In this document: positions 50,352 through 58,510 of the stretch, in pieces
Numbering within the stretch: position 1 is the stretch's first letter
Layout: each line of letters opens with the position of its first letter
Virus record (IMG/VR): IMGVR_UViG_3300046524_000301
Location: 1 to 64,000 of that record
From: a virus
DNA: 64,000 nucleotides
Direction: 5' to 3' (one strand)
Position numbers and translations under genes: made by a program
The notes under the pieces: generated by a model
Databases searched by the model: none
What the model saw: only the letters and a program-made list of their open reading frames with translations
Told to the model about the DNA's origin: nothing

Positions 50352-51857
50352 ATGCTAACAAAACTGATCGATACCTCTTCTTTTTACCAAGACGAACCCC
50401 AGGTTACGATTCTTGACAACAGAGACCTTACAGGCAGTCTCATCAAACAGGCTGCGGATTCTCGTATTCAACAATTCGCATCCAAAATCACTCCTATTCA
50501 TGGAAAGACATATCTGCACATCCTCGCTATGGGCGCGGGTGAATTCTATGGTGCCAACCGTAACGCAGACTATTTCCCTGAATCGAATCTCATTGATTAT
50601 CACAATACCTTTGAGACTTCACCCGCCCATATCTTCCGCAACCACGTAAACAAGAACCCTGAAATTGCTATCGGGCGTGTTATCTATTCCGTTTATAACG
50701 ATAGAATGCATCGTGTTGAGCTTATTGCCGAACTGTGGAATGACAAGGCCCCTGACATCGTCGACAAGATCGAAAGCGGTGATTGGCCTAAGACTTCTAT
50801 GGCTTGCCGTACTCCATTCGACGTTTGCAGTATTTGCAGTAACAAGGCTAAGACTCGTGAAGAGTATTGTGAACACTTGAGCGAACAGCTTGGCAGAATT
50901 TATCCAGATGGCCGCAAGGTTATGGCGTTGAATCTGGCTCCGCTTAGATTCTTCGATATCTCTATCGTATTCCGCCCTGCCGACGTAACGAGTTCTGTTC
51001 TACAGAAAGTTGCATCAACAGCTGAAGTTGTTGGTTCTGTAGATGAAGCCATGATGGCTGGCCTATCTGAAATTACGATGCACAAAGCCGCGTCGTTAAA
51101 GAAGCTATCAGAATTACTAAAAGAGGTCGATGGTGATGTTGTATCTGCTGATCCTAGTTTTGATAATCTTGTATCACGAGTTTCTGATCCGAAAGGTGAC
51201 GTTATCGACGTTCTTAGAAACTATAAGCTTAATGAAGTTCTTAGCACCTTGGGTCATCTTGGTATTAGCCCTTCATTGGGTTTTCTGGCAGAACTGATTG
51301 GTCGCAAGATCCTCGGTGACGAAGCTAAGGGCATCGGCCCTATGGCTGCTGCTTATGTGAATAAATCAGGTACTTCTGCACTGATGGACTTTGATCGTGA
51401 CTTCGGTGAAATTACAGAACCTAATATAGGAATTGTGCATGCGCTTCTTCCACACATGGAAGATTCTTCGTATCTGCCGGATTATGTAGAAAGCCGTGTA
51501 GCTATGAATAAGCAAGCATCGATGTATGGATATATGCAAGGTACAAACGTAGGGTACAGCGGAAATGGTCCTCATATCGAACCGACGGTTTATGAAAGGT
51601 TCAGAGAACAGAATCTGGCTAACGCTCCACAAAAGTCTGAACTCTTGCGTGTGTTCAATGCCATCGTAGCAATCGGCGGTGCTGCTCTCGCTGCAAAGTG
51701 GTTCATTACTCAAGTAATTGAGAAGAAAATGAAAGAGCAGGAATTGAACAAGCTTTCAGATGGTGTTAAAATACCTTTAGTTAAATCTGCTTCTGACTAC
51801 AAATTGACTTACAAATTAGCCAAGTCGGCAATGCTAAAGTTGATTCAGAATAAATAG
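50352..51857 (+). CDS. Prohead protease (head maturation protease)
   Basis: 501 aa. The N-terminal part has FYGANRNADYFPE, IFRNHVNK (candidate catalytic His), RMHRVELIAELW and KTSMACRT (candidate catalytic Ser), the layout of herpes-type capsid maturation proteases of large myoviruses. A cysteine cluster follows (FDVCSICSNK ... YCEHL), perhaps zinc-binding. The long C-terminal part contains MNKQAS and ends with K-x-A-rich VKSAS ... LAKSAM. Sits just before the scaffold-like and capsid genes. Confidence 0.8.
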   Translation: MLTKLIDTSSFYQDEPQVTILDNRDLTGSLIKQAADSRIQQFASKITPIHGKTYLHILAMGAGEFYGANRNADYFPESNLIDYHNTFETSPAHIFRNHVNKNPEIAIGRVIYSVYNDRMHRVELIAELWNDKAPDIVDKIESGDWPKTSMACRTPFDVCSICSNKAKTREEYCEHLSEQLGRIYPDGRKVMALNLAPLRFFDISIVFRPADVTSSVLQKVASTAEVVGSVDEAMMAGLSEITMHKAASLKKLSELLKEVDGDVVSADPSFDNLVSRVSDPKGDVIDVLRNYKLNEVLSTLGHLGISPSLGFLAELIGRKILGDEAKGIGPMAAAYVNKSGTSALMDFDRDFGEITEPNIGIVHALLPHMEDSSYLPDYVESRVAMNKQASMYGYMQGTNVGYSGNGPHIEPTVYERFREQNLANAPQKSELLRVFNAIVAIGGAALAAKWFITQVIEKKMKEQELNKLSDGVKIPLVKSASDYKLTYKLAKSAMLKLIQNK

Positions 51858-51859
51858 AT

Positions 51860-51888
51860 TGACTGAAGATTTTCAAAAGGCTACAATC
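51860..51888 (+). promoter_or_regulatory. Sigma70-like promoter TTGACT-N17-TACAAT
   Basis: TTGACT at 51860-51865 and TACAAT at 51883-51888, 17 bp apart, 31 bp before the scaffold-like gene. It differs from the TAAAATA class. Confidence 0.65.
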
Positions 51889-51919
51889 CAGTGGCCTCGT
51901 TCAAAAAGGGATATTAGTC

Positions 51920-53137
51920 ATGATGAATCTAAGTCTTGATGATCTCATCCAGGATCTTGAAAAAAGCGCCGGTCTTACTAAGTCCGCCAGCGAAAAGTCA
52001 GAGAAGGATGAAAAGAAAGATGAAGAAAAAGCCGAGACGGCAGTTTGTAAAGCGGATGAAGAACTAGATACTGCTTGCAAAGCCGACCAAGCTGCTAAGA
52101 AAGAAAATGCCGTCGAACAAAAAGACGACAAGAAGAAAGACGACGAACAAACTAAGGAAGCAGCTGCAAAAGGTGCCGCCTTGGCTAAAGAAGTAATGCA
52201 AAAAGTTGCATCCATTAAACTTGATCAAGTTAATACAGAGGATACTATGAACAAACAAGCTGCTGACGCAGGTAAGGCTCTGGCCGAAGCTCTTCTTGAG
52301 AAGCTGGCTTCAGTCGGTGACCAAAACACCATGAATGGCATTGCCAGTGGTGTTCCGAACAAGACCCAGGTAGACCTGGCTGCTCAAGTAGCAGAACAAG
52401 ATAGCATTATCCAAAACCAACCGGGTACGGATGGTCGTGGTAATGGTGGTACTATCAACCAAATTTTCGATTCAATCGTTTCAGACGCTATGGCTCATGG
52501 TGCTGCTCCGGTTGATCAAAACCCCGCTGCTGGCGTTGCTAAGGAAGAAGGCGCACAAGTTGCTGCTCAGACTCCTAACCAAGGTGGTGTTACGGGTTGG
52601 GTCGATGCTGACCAGCAAGAAAAGGCAGCAGCTGTTTCTGAACTCGTTAGCCAAGGCTTCGACTTCGACGCCGCTGTGAACCTGGTTAAAGAAGCTGCGT
52701 TCGAACTCGAACAAGAAGAAGAAACGCAAGTCAAGCAAGCCGCTTTCGACGCTTTCATCGAACAAGGCTATGACTTCGAATCAGCTGTTGAACTGACAAA
52801 GATCGCTTCGGTTGCCGGTATGGCTGCTCGTGCTGGCCGCAAGGTAAGCGTTGCTGCAGGTCGTACTGCACAAGCTGCAAAGAAGACTGCTAATGGCGTA
52901 GCGTTTGACGCTAACCGCGTTAAGGCTCAAGCTACCCAAGGCTCGTTCAAGGCTCTGGCTAACAACAAGGCTGTCCAACTAGGTGCTGGTGGCGCTGCTG
53001 CCGGTGCAGCCGCTGGTGCATATGCTGTTGGCCGTGAAAAGAAGGCTGCTCTTGACATGCTCATCGCTAACGGCGTTGACTTCGACAGCGCAATCGAAAT
53101 GGTTAACGCTAAATCGACTCAACTGTACGGCTATTAA
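51920..53137 (+). CDS. Scaffold-like protein with repeated DFD motif
   Basis: 405 aa, acidic and Lys/Ala/Glu-rich, highly helical. The N-terminal third is charged (KSEKDEKKDEEK). Three copies of L-x-x-x-G-x-DFD/E-x-A-V/I-x-L/M-V appear near residues 243-257, 277-291 and 378-400. K-x-A sites are frequent (EKSAG, MQKVAS, LEKLAS, KQAAF, TKIAS, KKAAL). Placed between protease and capsid, as expected for a scaffold that the protease degrades. Role is inferred. Confidence 0.65.
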   Translation: MMNLSLDDLIQDLEKSAGLTKSASEKSEKDEKKDEEKAETAVCKADEELDTACKADQAAKKENAVEQKDDKKKDDEQTKEAAAKGAALAKEVMQKVASIKLDQVNTEDTMNKQAADAGKALAEALLEKLASVGDQNTMNGIASGVPNKTQVDLAAQVAEQDSIIQNQPGTDGRGNGGTINQIFDSIVSDAMAHGAAPVDQNPAAGVAKEEGAQVAAQTPNQGGVTGWVDADQQEKAAAVSELVSQGFDFDAAVNLVKEAAFELEQEEETQVKQAAFDAFIEQGYDFESAVELTKIASVAGMAARAGRKVSVAAGRTAQAAKKTANGVAFDANRVKAQATQGSFKALANNKAVQLGAGGAAAGAAAGAYAVGREKKAALDMLIANGVDFDSAIEMVNAKSTQLYGY

Positions 53138-53160
53138 TCCGTAGTCTGACTTAAATTAAG

Positions 53161-53198
53161 GCCCCGCTCTGTACAACATTACGGGCGGGGCTTTTTTT
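53161..53198 (+). terminator. Rho-independent terminator after the scaffold-like gene
   Basis: GCCCCGC pairs with GCGGGGC (7 bp, loop about 17 nt), followed by TTTTTTT. Confidence 0.85.
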
Positions 53199-53212
53199 CT
53201 TGGAGAAAATAA

Positions 53213-53623
53213 TTGAATAAATATTTGGAAAAAATTGCAGGAATGGCTTTTCCGAATTTGGCATCCAGGGGAGTCGGCGCAAGACTTGGCAAAGTTGCGA
53301 AACCATCTAAAGTTGTTTCACCAGGTTCAAAATTAGTTCGCGGGGATAAAACTCTTCTTAGCGCAGCATTACATAAAGCTGCTCAAGAACAGGAATCTAA
53401 TTGGAAACACGACGCTATTGATACTGGAATAATCGGAGGTATCGGTGCAGGTACAGGTTTTGGAGTGCAAAAACTCTCTCCCAAAATTATAGGGGAAGGT
53501 GCAGGACATATGCATAATGCAAAACTTTTGGCATTGACTGGCGCTACAAGTTTGGCTGCTGATTTCGCCGGTGTTAAACTAAATAAAGCGATCAACAAAC
53601 ATGTCGAAAAACAAGTATCTTGA
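53213..53623 (+). CDS. 136-aa protein with tag, TTG start
   Basis: Starts with TTG; tag reads (M)NKYLEKIA. GGAG lies 8 nt upstream. The rest is basic, then Gly-rich (GTGIIGGIGAGTGFGV-like). The last 23 bp overlap the next gene in another frame. Function unknown. Confidence 0.65.
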   Translation: MNKYLEKIAGMAFPNLASRGVGARLGKVAKPSKVVSPGSKLVRGDKTLLSAALHKAAQEQESNWKHDAIDTGIIGGIGAGTGFGVQKLSPKIIGEGAGHMHNAKLLALTGATSLAADFAGVKLNKAINKHVEKQVS

Positions 53624-54053
53624 AAAGGTAGCTGAGTCGTATTCGATGGCTCCGCATCCCGATGATAAGAGTTGGTATGGTGTCGATAAGCTCCATTTGA
53701 ATCGTGAAGAGTTTGCAAAACTTGAAAATGCGGAAGGTATCCATCCGGTTCAAACTGCAGCGTGGGCTCTAGGTGGAGCTACGCTAGGCGGAACGGCAGG
53801 CCATTTTTATACGAAGGCAACTATGCTTCCGTATTTGGCTAGTACCGCTGCAAATGCGCATTTGGATCCGTCCATTGCAACCCATGCATCAAGACTGACA
53901 AATATTGGAAAGTCACGGCTTTTCAAGAATAAGTTTCTCGGTGCAGTGCTTGGACTAGGCCTCGGTGCCCGTATCGCTAACACCAAAGATTACAATAGAC
54001 GACTCGAAAATGCTGGATTCAGCAGAGTCCACAGTGAAGACGAAAATGACTAA
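53601..54053 (+). CDS. 150-aa protein with tag MSKNKYLEKVA
   Basis: Tag at residues 4-11, then a hydrophilic segment and a central Gly/Ala-rich hydrophobic stretch (ALGGATLGGTAGHFY). Overlaps both neighbours. Function unknown; another candidate internal head protein. Confidence 0.68.
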   Translation: MSKNKYLEKVAESYSMAPHPDDKSWYGVDKLHLNREEFAKLENAEGIHPVQTAAWALGGATLGGTAGHFYTKATMLPYLASTAANAHLDPSIATHASRLTNIGKSRLFKNKFLGAVLGLGLGARIANTKDYNRRLENAGFSRVHSEDEND

Positions 54054-54642
54054 ACTATCCTCAATTCTTATGCAACACGCGGAAGACGTTCGTCTTTCGA
54101 CCCCGGAAGCAGTTGCTGTAGAACATCTTAAACAAGCTGGCTATAGCGATAAAGACGCACGATATCAAGTAGCTCAGCACATCATGGAAAAAGAAGCCGC
54201 TTCAGCTTTGGCCATGAAAGGCATCGACCACGAAGACGCTGTGAAATTGGTCAAGGCTGCTAACCTTAATATTTCAGAACTTACGAGCTTTGCACTTCCA
54301 GATGAATCGAACCCTACTGTAGAACTCCTGCAGAAGGCTGCTGAATATATCGAAGCTCTTGAGACACAAATCGCTGGCCTTAAGGGCGATATCGAAAAAC
54401 AAGCTTCGGTACATCAGTCAGAACTCGATCACATCGAAGCTGTGGCTCATATGCCTGAACAGCTTAACAAAATTGCTTCTGCTGCTCAGTTTACCCAAGA
54501 AGATCTCGCTGAACTACAAAGCGTTTCACCCGAGCTTCTGATGAAGGTTGCATCGGCTATCGAAGAACCCTGGGGTATGGGCAATGGCGTAGGTGTAGCA
54601 CGTCCTAAGACTGATCCCCTTCTTGAATTCATGCTAAGTTAA
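54046..54642 (+). CDS. Helical head-operon protein with many KxA sites
   Basis: 198 aa from the ATG (MTKLSSILMQHAEDV), which overlaps the stop of the previous gene. At least seven K-x-A sites (LKQAGY, EKEAAS, VKAAN, QKAAEY, EKQASV, NKIASA, MKVASA). A segment GYSDKDARYQVAQHI resembles the DFD repeats of the scaffold-like protein. Ends in LLEFMLS. Possible core/scaffold component. Confidence 0.62.
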   Translation: MTKLSSILMQHAEDVRLSTPEAVAVEHLKQAGYSDKDARYQVAQHIMEKEAASALAMKGIDHEDAVKLVKAANLNISELTSFALPDESNPTVELLQKAAEYIEALETQIAGLKGDIEKQASVHQSELDHIEAVAHMPEQLNKIASAAQFTQEDLAELQSVSPELLMKVASAIEEPWGMGNGVGVARPKTDPLLEFMLS

Positions 54643-54644
54643 AC

Positions 54645-55124
54645 ATGACAAACAAATACATTGAAAAAATCGCAAGCCTTGCCGATATCGCATCGAAGGC
54701 AGTGGGTGTTGCAAAGCAGGTTCCGGGGGTACTTCGCACGGCTAGTGGTACAGAACTGCGGGGTCTTCAGTCGCAGCAAAGCCGTGCTATGAATCTTGCA
54801 GGACGTGCAGAGGGCAAAGCTAAAACTTTCGGTACTCAAGCTGCTATGAAACCTACTTCGAACCAAGCTGGTTATGCCTATACCAAGGACTTCCAGAACA
54901 AGGTTCACGCTACACCACGTATGCAAACCATTGCCGATCACAATGCATCCCGATCTGAAAAGCTTAAGGCTCACGCTGCTGGTATGCAAGGAAGTATTGA
55001 TAGTACTGAACTCGCTACTCGCCGCGCTCGTTCTACGGTCGGTAAAGTAGGTGCTGGTGTGGCTGTTGCAGGTATTGGTGCTGCTGCTCTTAGCAAGAAG
55101 GATGATTCACAAGGTTATTATTAA
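54645..55124 (+). CDS. 159-aa protein with tag MTNKYIEKIA
   Basis: Tag at residues 1-10 (Ile replacing Leu). The rest is basic and Ala/Gln-rich, perhaps DNA-binding, with a Gly/Ala hydrophobic end (GAGVAVAGIGAAAL). Starts 2 bp after the preceding stop. Confidence 0.68.
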   Translation: MTNKYIEKIASLADIASKAVGVAKQVPGVLRTASGTELRGLQSQQSRAMNLAGRAEGKAKTFGTQAAMKPTSNQAGYAYTKDFQNKVHATPRMQTIADHNASRSEKLKAHAAGMQGSIDSTELATRRARSTVGKVGAGVAVAGIGAAALSKKDDSQGYY

Positions 55125-55125
55125 A

Positions 55126-55386
55126 ATGTCAAATAGATATCTTGAAAAAATCGCCATTCTTGGAATGATATCTGGTTACGCCGGTTCTAAAAAAGGCGAT
55201 AAACTTGGGGGAACCCTTGCAGGTGGAGTTGCTGGAACGGCAACAGGATTACTTGCAATGGCTGCAGGTGGACGTGTCGCTGGTCCTGCTGGGGTAATAG
55301 CAGGTGGTTTGGCGGGAGAAGCGGCTGGTGGATATTACGCTGGTAAACTATATTCTCATCTGAAACACCGCAGCGAAAAGAATTAA
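55126..55386 (+). CDS. 86-aa glycine-zipper protein with tag MSNRYLEKIA
   Basis: Tag (MSNRYLEKIA), then long Gly/Ala-rich stretches with GxxxG spacing (GGTLAGGVAGTATGLLAMA, VIAGGLAGEAAGGYYAG), typical of glycine-zipper membrane proteins. Could insert into or cross a membrane after DNA ejection; speculation. Confidence 0.68.
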   Translation: MSNRYLEKIAILGMISGYAGSKKGDKLGGTLAGGVAGTATGLLAMAAGGRVAGPAGVIAGGLAGEAAGGYYAGKLYSHLKHRSEKN

Positions 55387-55425
55387 GAAAAATAGCCTTT
55401 TTCCCACACTGCATTTATCACGCAT

Positions 55426-55431
55426 TAAAAT
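55426..55431 (+). promoter_or_regulatory. TAAAATA-class promoter of decoration and capsid genes
   Basis: CATTAAAATAGG, 87 bp before the 55519 gene; no clear -35. Two very short frames (16-18 codons) lie in the leader, not called. Confidence 0.5.
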
Positions 55432-55518
55432 AGGAATGTTGTGAACAAATTTAGAGCCGAGTTAAACAATGATTTTACTTGGCTTATTTAAAAAAGAAAC
55501 ATATACAAGGAAACAAAT

Positions 55519-55941
55519 ATGTTAATGGAACGTAACGCAGAAATCATCCGTGGCTGGCCGTACGATGGTTCTCTAGAGCGCGTCGAACCGATTACAGCTG
55601 CTGCTACTCTGCAAAATGGTGACTGGATTACCAAACAGAGCGATAACACTGTTAATAAAACCGGTGCGTCGGCGTCAAACAATGTAGGCCTGGTAATCGT
55701 CGGTAATGGTGATAGTGGTTCGGCAGCATACGCAGGTAAGGCAGTTGTTCTTTGGGGTAACTTCCTGGCTAAGATTTCGAACTATGCAGCTGGTGCTTAT
55801 GCTCCTGGCTCGCCGCTGACGGTGAAGAGTGGTCAACTGGCACTTGCTAACGGTACTACTGACCCGGTTATTGGTTTCGTACTTGACGTTGTGGCTGGCG
55901 CTACGACGGAAACCGCTCACCTTACAATCAAAGTAGCGTAA
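55519..55941 (+). CDS. Putative capsid decoration/stabilising protein
   Basis: 140 aa, Ala/Gly/Thr/Val-rich, beta-type, no tag. Directly upstream of the capsid gene, the usual place of head decoration proteins. Sequence such as GDWITKQSDNTVNKTG and SPLTVKSGQLALANG fits a small beta-barrel decoration fold. Strong AAGGAAACAAAT leader. Confidence 0.65.
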   Translation: MLMERNAEIIRGWPYDGSLERVEPITAAATLQNGDWITKQSDNTVNKTGASASNNVGLVIVGNGDSGSAAYAGKAVVLWGNFLAKISNYAAGAYAPGSPLTVKSGQLALANGTTDPVIGFVLDVVAGATTETAHLTIKVA

Positions 55942-55955
55942 TAGGGATAATTAAA

Positions 55956-56849
55956 ATGAGCGCATATTCGACAGAAACCGTAAACGTACAATTCCTGAAT
56001 CAATCTTTCCTCGACAAGATTGACCAAGGTCACACTAAAGAAGCTTCAGCTGCTATGTCAGCTTTCGTACGTCAGAAGCTTCGTGAAGACGGCTTTACCC
56101 GTAAGATTCTTACCCCGGTTCAAATCACAGCTTCAGAGCTGGATCGCCAACTGACGGAAGAGCCGACGGTTATCGTTGAAAAAGAACCGGATTCGGTTGC
56201 AGCTACTGCTCCATTCCTGGGCCGTCCGGAAATTCGTTACTGGAAAACTTCACGTTATCCGGTGACTTTCCAAAAGATCATGTCGCAAGATTTCCGCAAG
56301 AGCAAGTTCGAACTCGCTACGTATCGTACCGACATTCGCACGATCCTGCAGGAAAACAGCGTTAAGGATATCCAAGAGCAAGAAGACGTAAACTTTTACA
56401 ACAACATTCTGTCAATCGCTACGGCGAACAGCAATGTTCACACCATCGGTGGCGGCTTCACGAAAGCTAACCTGATGGCTGGTATTAAGTTCATGCTTCT
56501 GAATAAGCTGCCGGTTGGTTGTATCCTTATGACGCAATCGATGTATGCTGATCTGCTGACTTTTGCCGCAACTGACGTGGGTTCGCCTGCCGCTTCGGAT
56601 CTGTTCCGTGGTGAAGGTACGCTCGATACGTTCTTCGGTTACAAGATCATCACGACGAACAAGGCTAACATCCTCCCGACGAACCAAGCACTTGTGTTTG
56701 CTCCGCAGAACTACCTAGGTCAGTTCTATGAGTTGCAAGCTCCTACGGTCTTCCTGAAGACTGAAGCAGACATTATCGAATTCCACGCATACGAAGCTGT
56801 AGGCGCAGGTATCGGTAACGTGAACGGTGCAGTTGTTCTAAACTTCTAA
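55956..56849 (+). CDS. Major capsid protein
   Basis: 297 aa. Placed after protease, scaffold and decoration genes; beta/alpha mix and segments such as EIRYWKTSRYPVTFQKI, YRTDIRTILQEN and ITTNKANILPTNQA fit an HK97-fold capsid of large myoviruses. N-terminal HTKEASAAM (residues 26-34) contains a K-x-A site where maturation cleavage may occur. No tag. Followed by a strong terminator. Confidence 0.82.
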   Translation: MSAYSTETVNVQFLNQSFLDKIDQGHTKEASAAMSAFVRQKLREDGFTRKILTPVQITASELDRQLTEEPTVIVEKEPDSVAATAPFLGRPEIRYWKTSRYPVTFQKIMSQDFRKSKFELATYRTDIRTILQENSVKDIQEQEDVNFYNNILSIATANSNVHTIGGGFTKANLMAGIKFMLLNKLPVGCILMTQSMYADLLTFAATDVGSPAASDLFRGEGTLDTFFGYKIITTNKANILPTNQALVFAPQNYLGQFYELQAPTVFLKTEADIIEFHAYEAVGAGIGNVNGAVVLNF

Positions 56850-56896
56850 ACCCAGTGTTTGGAAGCCTTCGAGAGGAGGTGGTCCTATCTAAGACG

Positions 56897-56921
56897 AGCC
56901 AGGTTAAATGCCTGGCTTTTC
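56897..56921 (+). terminator. Rho-independent terminator after the capsid gene
   Basis: AGCCAGG pairs with CCTGGCT (7 bp, 7-nt loop), followed by TTTCTC. Confidence 0.82.
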
Positions 56922-56935
56922 TCATTTCTGGAAGC

Positions 56936-56966
56936 TAAAAAAAGCCCACTGTACTAGCGGGACTTT
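56936..56966 (-). terminator. Minus-strand terminator of the 57-kb islet
   Basis: On the minus strand AAGTCCC pairs with GGGCTT (one bulge), followed by TTTTTAGCT; tail to tail with the capsid terminator. Confidence 0.7.
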
Positions 56967-56976
56967 ACCTTGCTTA

Positions 56977-57147
56977 CTAGAGTCGTGTAATTATGGCTCT
57001 TGTATTTCTGGAGTCCAAGTACGCAAGGGTAATAATACTTATGCAAAGTAAGAGTGTTCCTGAAATGAGTCCTGCGGCGAAAGCCTTTGTATTTTCTTCG
57101 GCAACCGTCTGACGAATATCTCTCATATCTTCTTGCGTCAGCATACC
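56977..57147 (-). CDS. 56-aa single-span membrane protein
   Basis: Starts at the ATG after AAGGAGGAGGT (MLTQEDMRDIRQTVAEEN). One hydrophobic span (FAAGLISGTLLLCISIITLA) and a short basic tail. Last gene of the minus islet. Confidence 0.65.
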   Translation of the reverse strand, partial: GMLTQEDMRDIRQTVAEENTKAFAAGLISGTLLLCISIITLAYLDSRNTRAIITRL

Positions 57148-57154
57148 TCCTCCT

Positions 57155-57283
57155 TTATTTAGGTGTCGAGGATTTATTGTCTTCATCTTTTTTCTCTTCT
57201 TTCCTGCCGAATAAAGCAACTAGCAATATGATTCCGAGAATACCCATCAAAACGCTGTGATCCCCACTTTTCTCGTCAGTCAT
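57155..57283 (-). CDS. 42-aa single-span membrane protein
   Basis: Starts at the ATG after AAGGAGAGT (MTDEKSGDHSVLMG). Hydrophobic span GILGIILLVALF, then a charged tail KEEKKDEDNKS. Function unknown. Confidence 0.62.
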   Translation of the reverse strand: MTDEKSGDHSVLMGILGIILLVALFGRKEEKKDEDNKSSTPK

Positions 57284-57342
57284 AATACTCTCCTTATTTA
57301 CTTGTAAAAGGCAATCCCGCTGTACTAGCCGGGACGGGTCTC

Positions 57343-57612
57343 TCACGCTGATTTCTTCCTATTGTCAGCCAGGAACATAACTACTTTAGATTCCATCTGT
57401 TTTCTATTTACCAGATACCGTTTTTCTACATAGTCAAACAACTCTTCTAACAATGCCTTTACAACTTTATCCCCGTAGTTCATACTCAACGCACGATCTA
57501 CCGCTACTATCTTCCTCTTTATCTCTGGATCTTTCTCCCCCCACCTGTCTATGGACACGACCATAGGCCAAGGCGCTCTGCTTACAAAGTTTGTCATCTC
57601 GCTAATCTTCAT
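57343..57612 (-). CDS. Hypothetical protein of the minus islet
   Basis: 89 aa, MKISEMTNFVSRAPWPMV; mixed helical, no motif. CAGGAGAG ribosome site. First gene of the islet, promoter at 57657-57665. Confidence 0.65.
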   Translation of the reverse strand: MKISEMTNFVSRAPWPMVVSIDRWGEKDPEIKRKIVAVDRALSMNYGDKVVKALLEELFDYVEKRYLVNRKQMESKVVMFLADNRKKSA

Positions 57613-57656
57613 GGTCTCTCCTGGAAGAGTTATAGACTACGGGTGTTTCTATACTT

Positions 57657-57665
57657 CTTATACCA
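57657..57665 (-). promoter_or_regulatory. Extended -10 promoter TGGTATAAG
   Basis: Minus-strand AATTGGTATAAG, 45 bp before 57612; the only minus-strand copy inside the head/tail operon. Confidence 0.65.
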
Positions 57666-57689
57666 ATTTCATTGGTTCGTCTTCTCTGT

Positions 57690-57695
57690 TAAAAT
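57690..57695 (+). promoter_or_regulatory. TAAAATA-class promoter
   Basis: TGTTAAAATACG, 27 bp before the 57722 ATG, with TTTCAT 17 bp upstream as a poor -35. It restarts plus-strand transcription after the minus islet. Confidence 0.5.
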
Positions 57696-57721
57696 ACGTC
57701 TGTAAATTACAGGAAACCAAC

Positions 57722-58030
57722 ATGGCAGGTAAATTTAATAGATACCTATCCAAGACTATTAACATGCTAGATTCGGTACATGGCAAAACGTCCAAAGAAT
57801 GGGCTACGAAGGCACGTGTGCTTAATGAAGCTAAAGTCACAGGTCTAACGGCTACCCGCGCCTCGCGTAAGGCAAAGGTCAGCAATGGCAGGACATTTCA
57901 GAATCGTGTAAAACTTGGTGTTGGTGGAGGTGTTGCTTTGACTGGAGGTCTTCTAGGCTTGCATAAATACATGCAATATCAGAACAATAAGATTCTGGCC
58001 AGAATTGACAAAATGTACAATAAGCAATAA
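57722..58030 (+). CDS. 102-aa basic protein with diverged tag
   Basis: MAGKFNRYLSKTINML is a diverged form of the tag (NRYLSKTI for NKYLEKIA). The rest is Lys/Arg/Ala-rich with a Gly-rich segment (GVGGGVALTGGLLG). Longer in-frame extension upstream crosses promoters and is rejected. Candidate internal head protein. Confidence 0.62.
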   Translation: MAGKFNRYLSKTINMLDSVHGKTSKEWATKARVLNEAKVTGLTATRASRKAKVSNGRTFQNRVKLGVGGGVALTGGLLGLHKYMQYQNNKILARIDKMYNKQ

Positions 58031-58059
58031 ACTACAAACTCTTAAGAAAGGAATGACAA

Positions 58060-58506
58060 ATGTCAAAAGTCGTATTCAAGAATTTTTACCTCGTTAACAA
58101 ACTGGCTACCGGTCTGGTTCTGAAAGCGGGTTATATTTCAATCAAGGTTGGCGGCTACGCCAAAATCATGGAATCGGATCTGGAACATCCAGATGTGATC
58201 GACGCAGTTAACAAGGAATGGGCTGAAGTCCATTCGTCGGAACCGGACGTAAGCTCGTTGCCTAAAGCCCCGACTCCGATTATCGAAGTGGACTCGTATC
58301 GCGGTATGACTGCCGATGAATTAAAAGAGTCAACTGACGCTCCGAAAGAGAGCACTTCACGTACGGAATCAATTGGCCGTAACGCAGAAGTAGAAAAGTC
58401 AGGCGAAGCAGTTTCGGTAGCAATCGGTAAGACTGCAGAAGAAGCAAATGGCGTAGCAAAGAAGGGCCGCAAGGCGGCAGATAAGGCAGCAGACGCTGCG
58501 GAGTAA
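58060..58506 (+). CDS. Hypothetical structural-module protein
   Basis: 148 aa. A compact N-terminal part (about 1-70) and a disordered Ser/Glu/Lys/Ala-rich tail ending in KAADKAADAAE. No family recognised. Confidence 0.65.
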   Translation: MSKVVFKNFYLVNKLATGLVLKAGYISIKVGGYAKIMESDLEHPDVIDAVNKEWAEVHSSEPDVSSLPKAPTPIIEVDSYRGMTADELKESTDAPKESTSRTESIGRNAEVEKSGEAVSVAIGKTAEEANGVAKKGRKAADKAADAAE

Positions 58507-58510
58507 TTAA

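Noticed and set aside
55441-55526. Two 16-18 codon frames in the decoration-gene leader
   Set aside because: Too short and without ribosome sites; one begins MNKF but lacks the rest of the tag.
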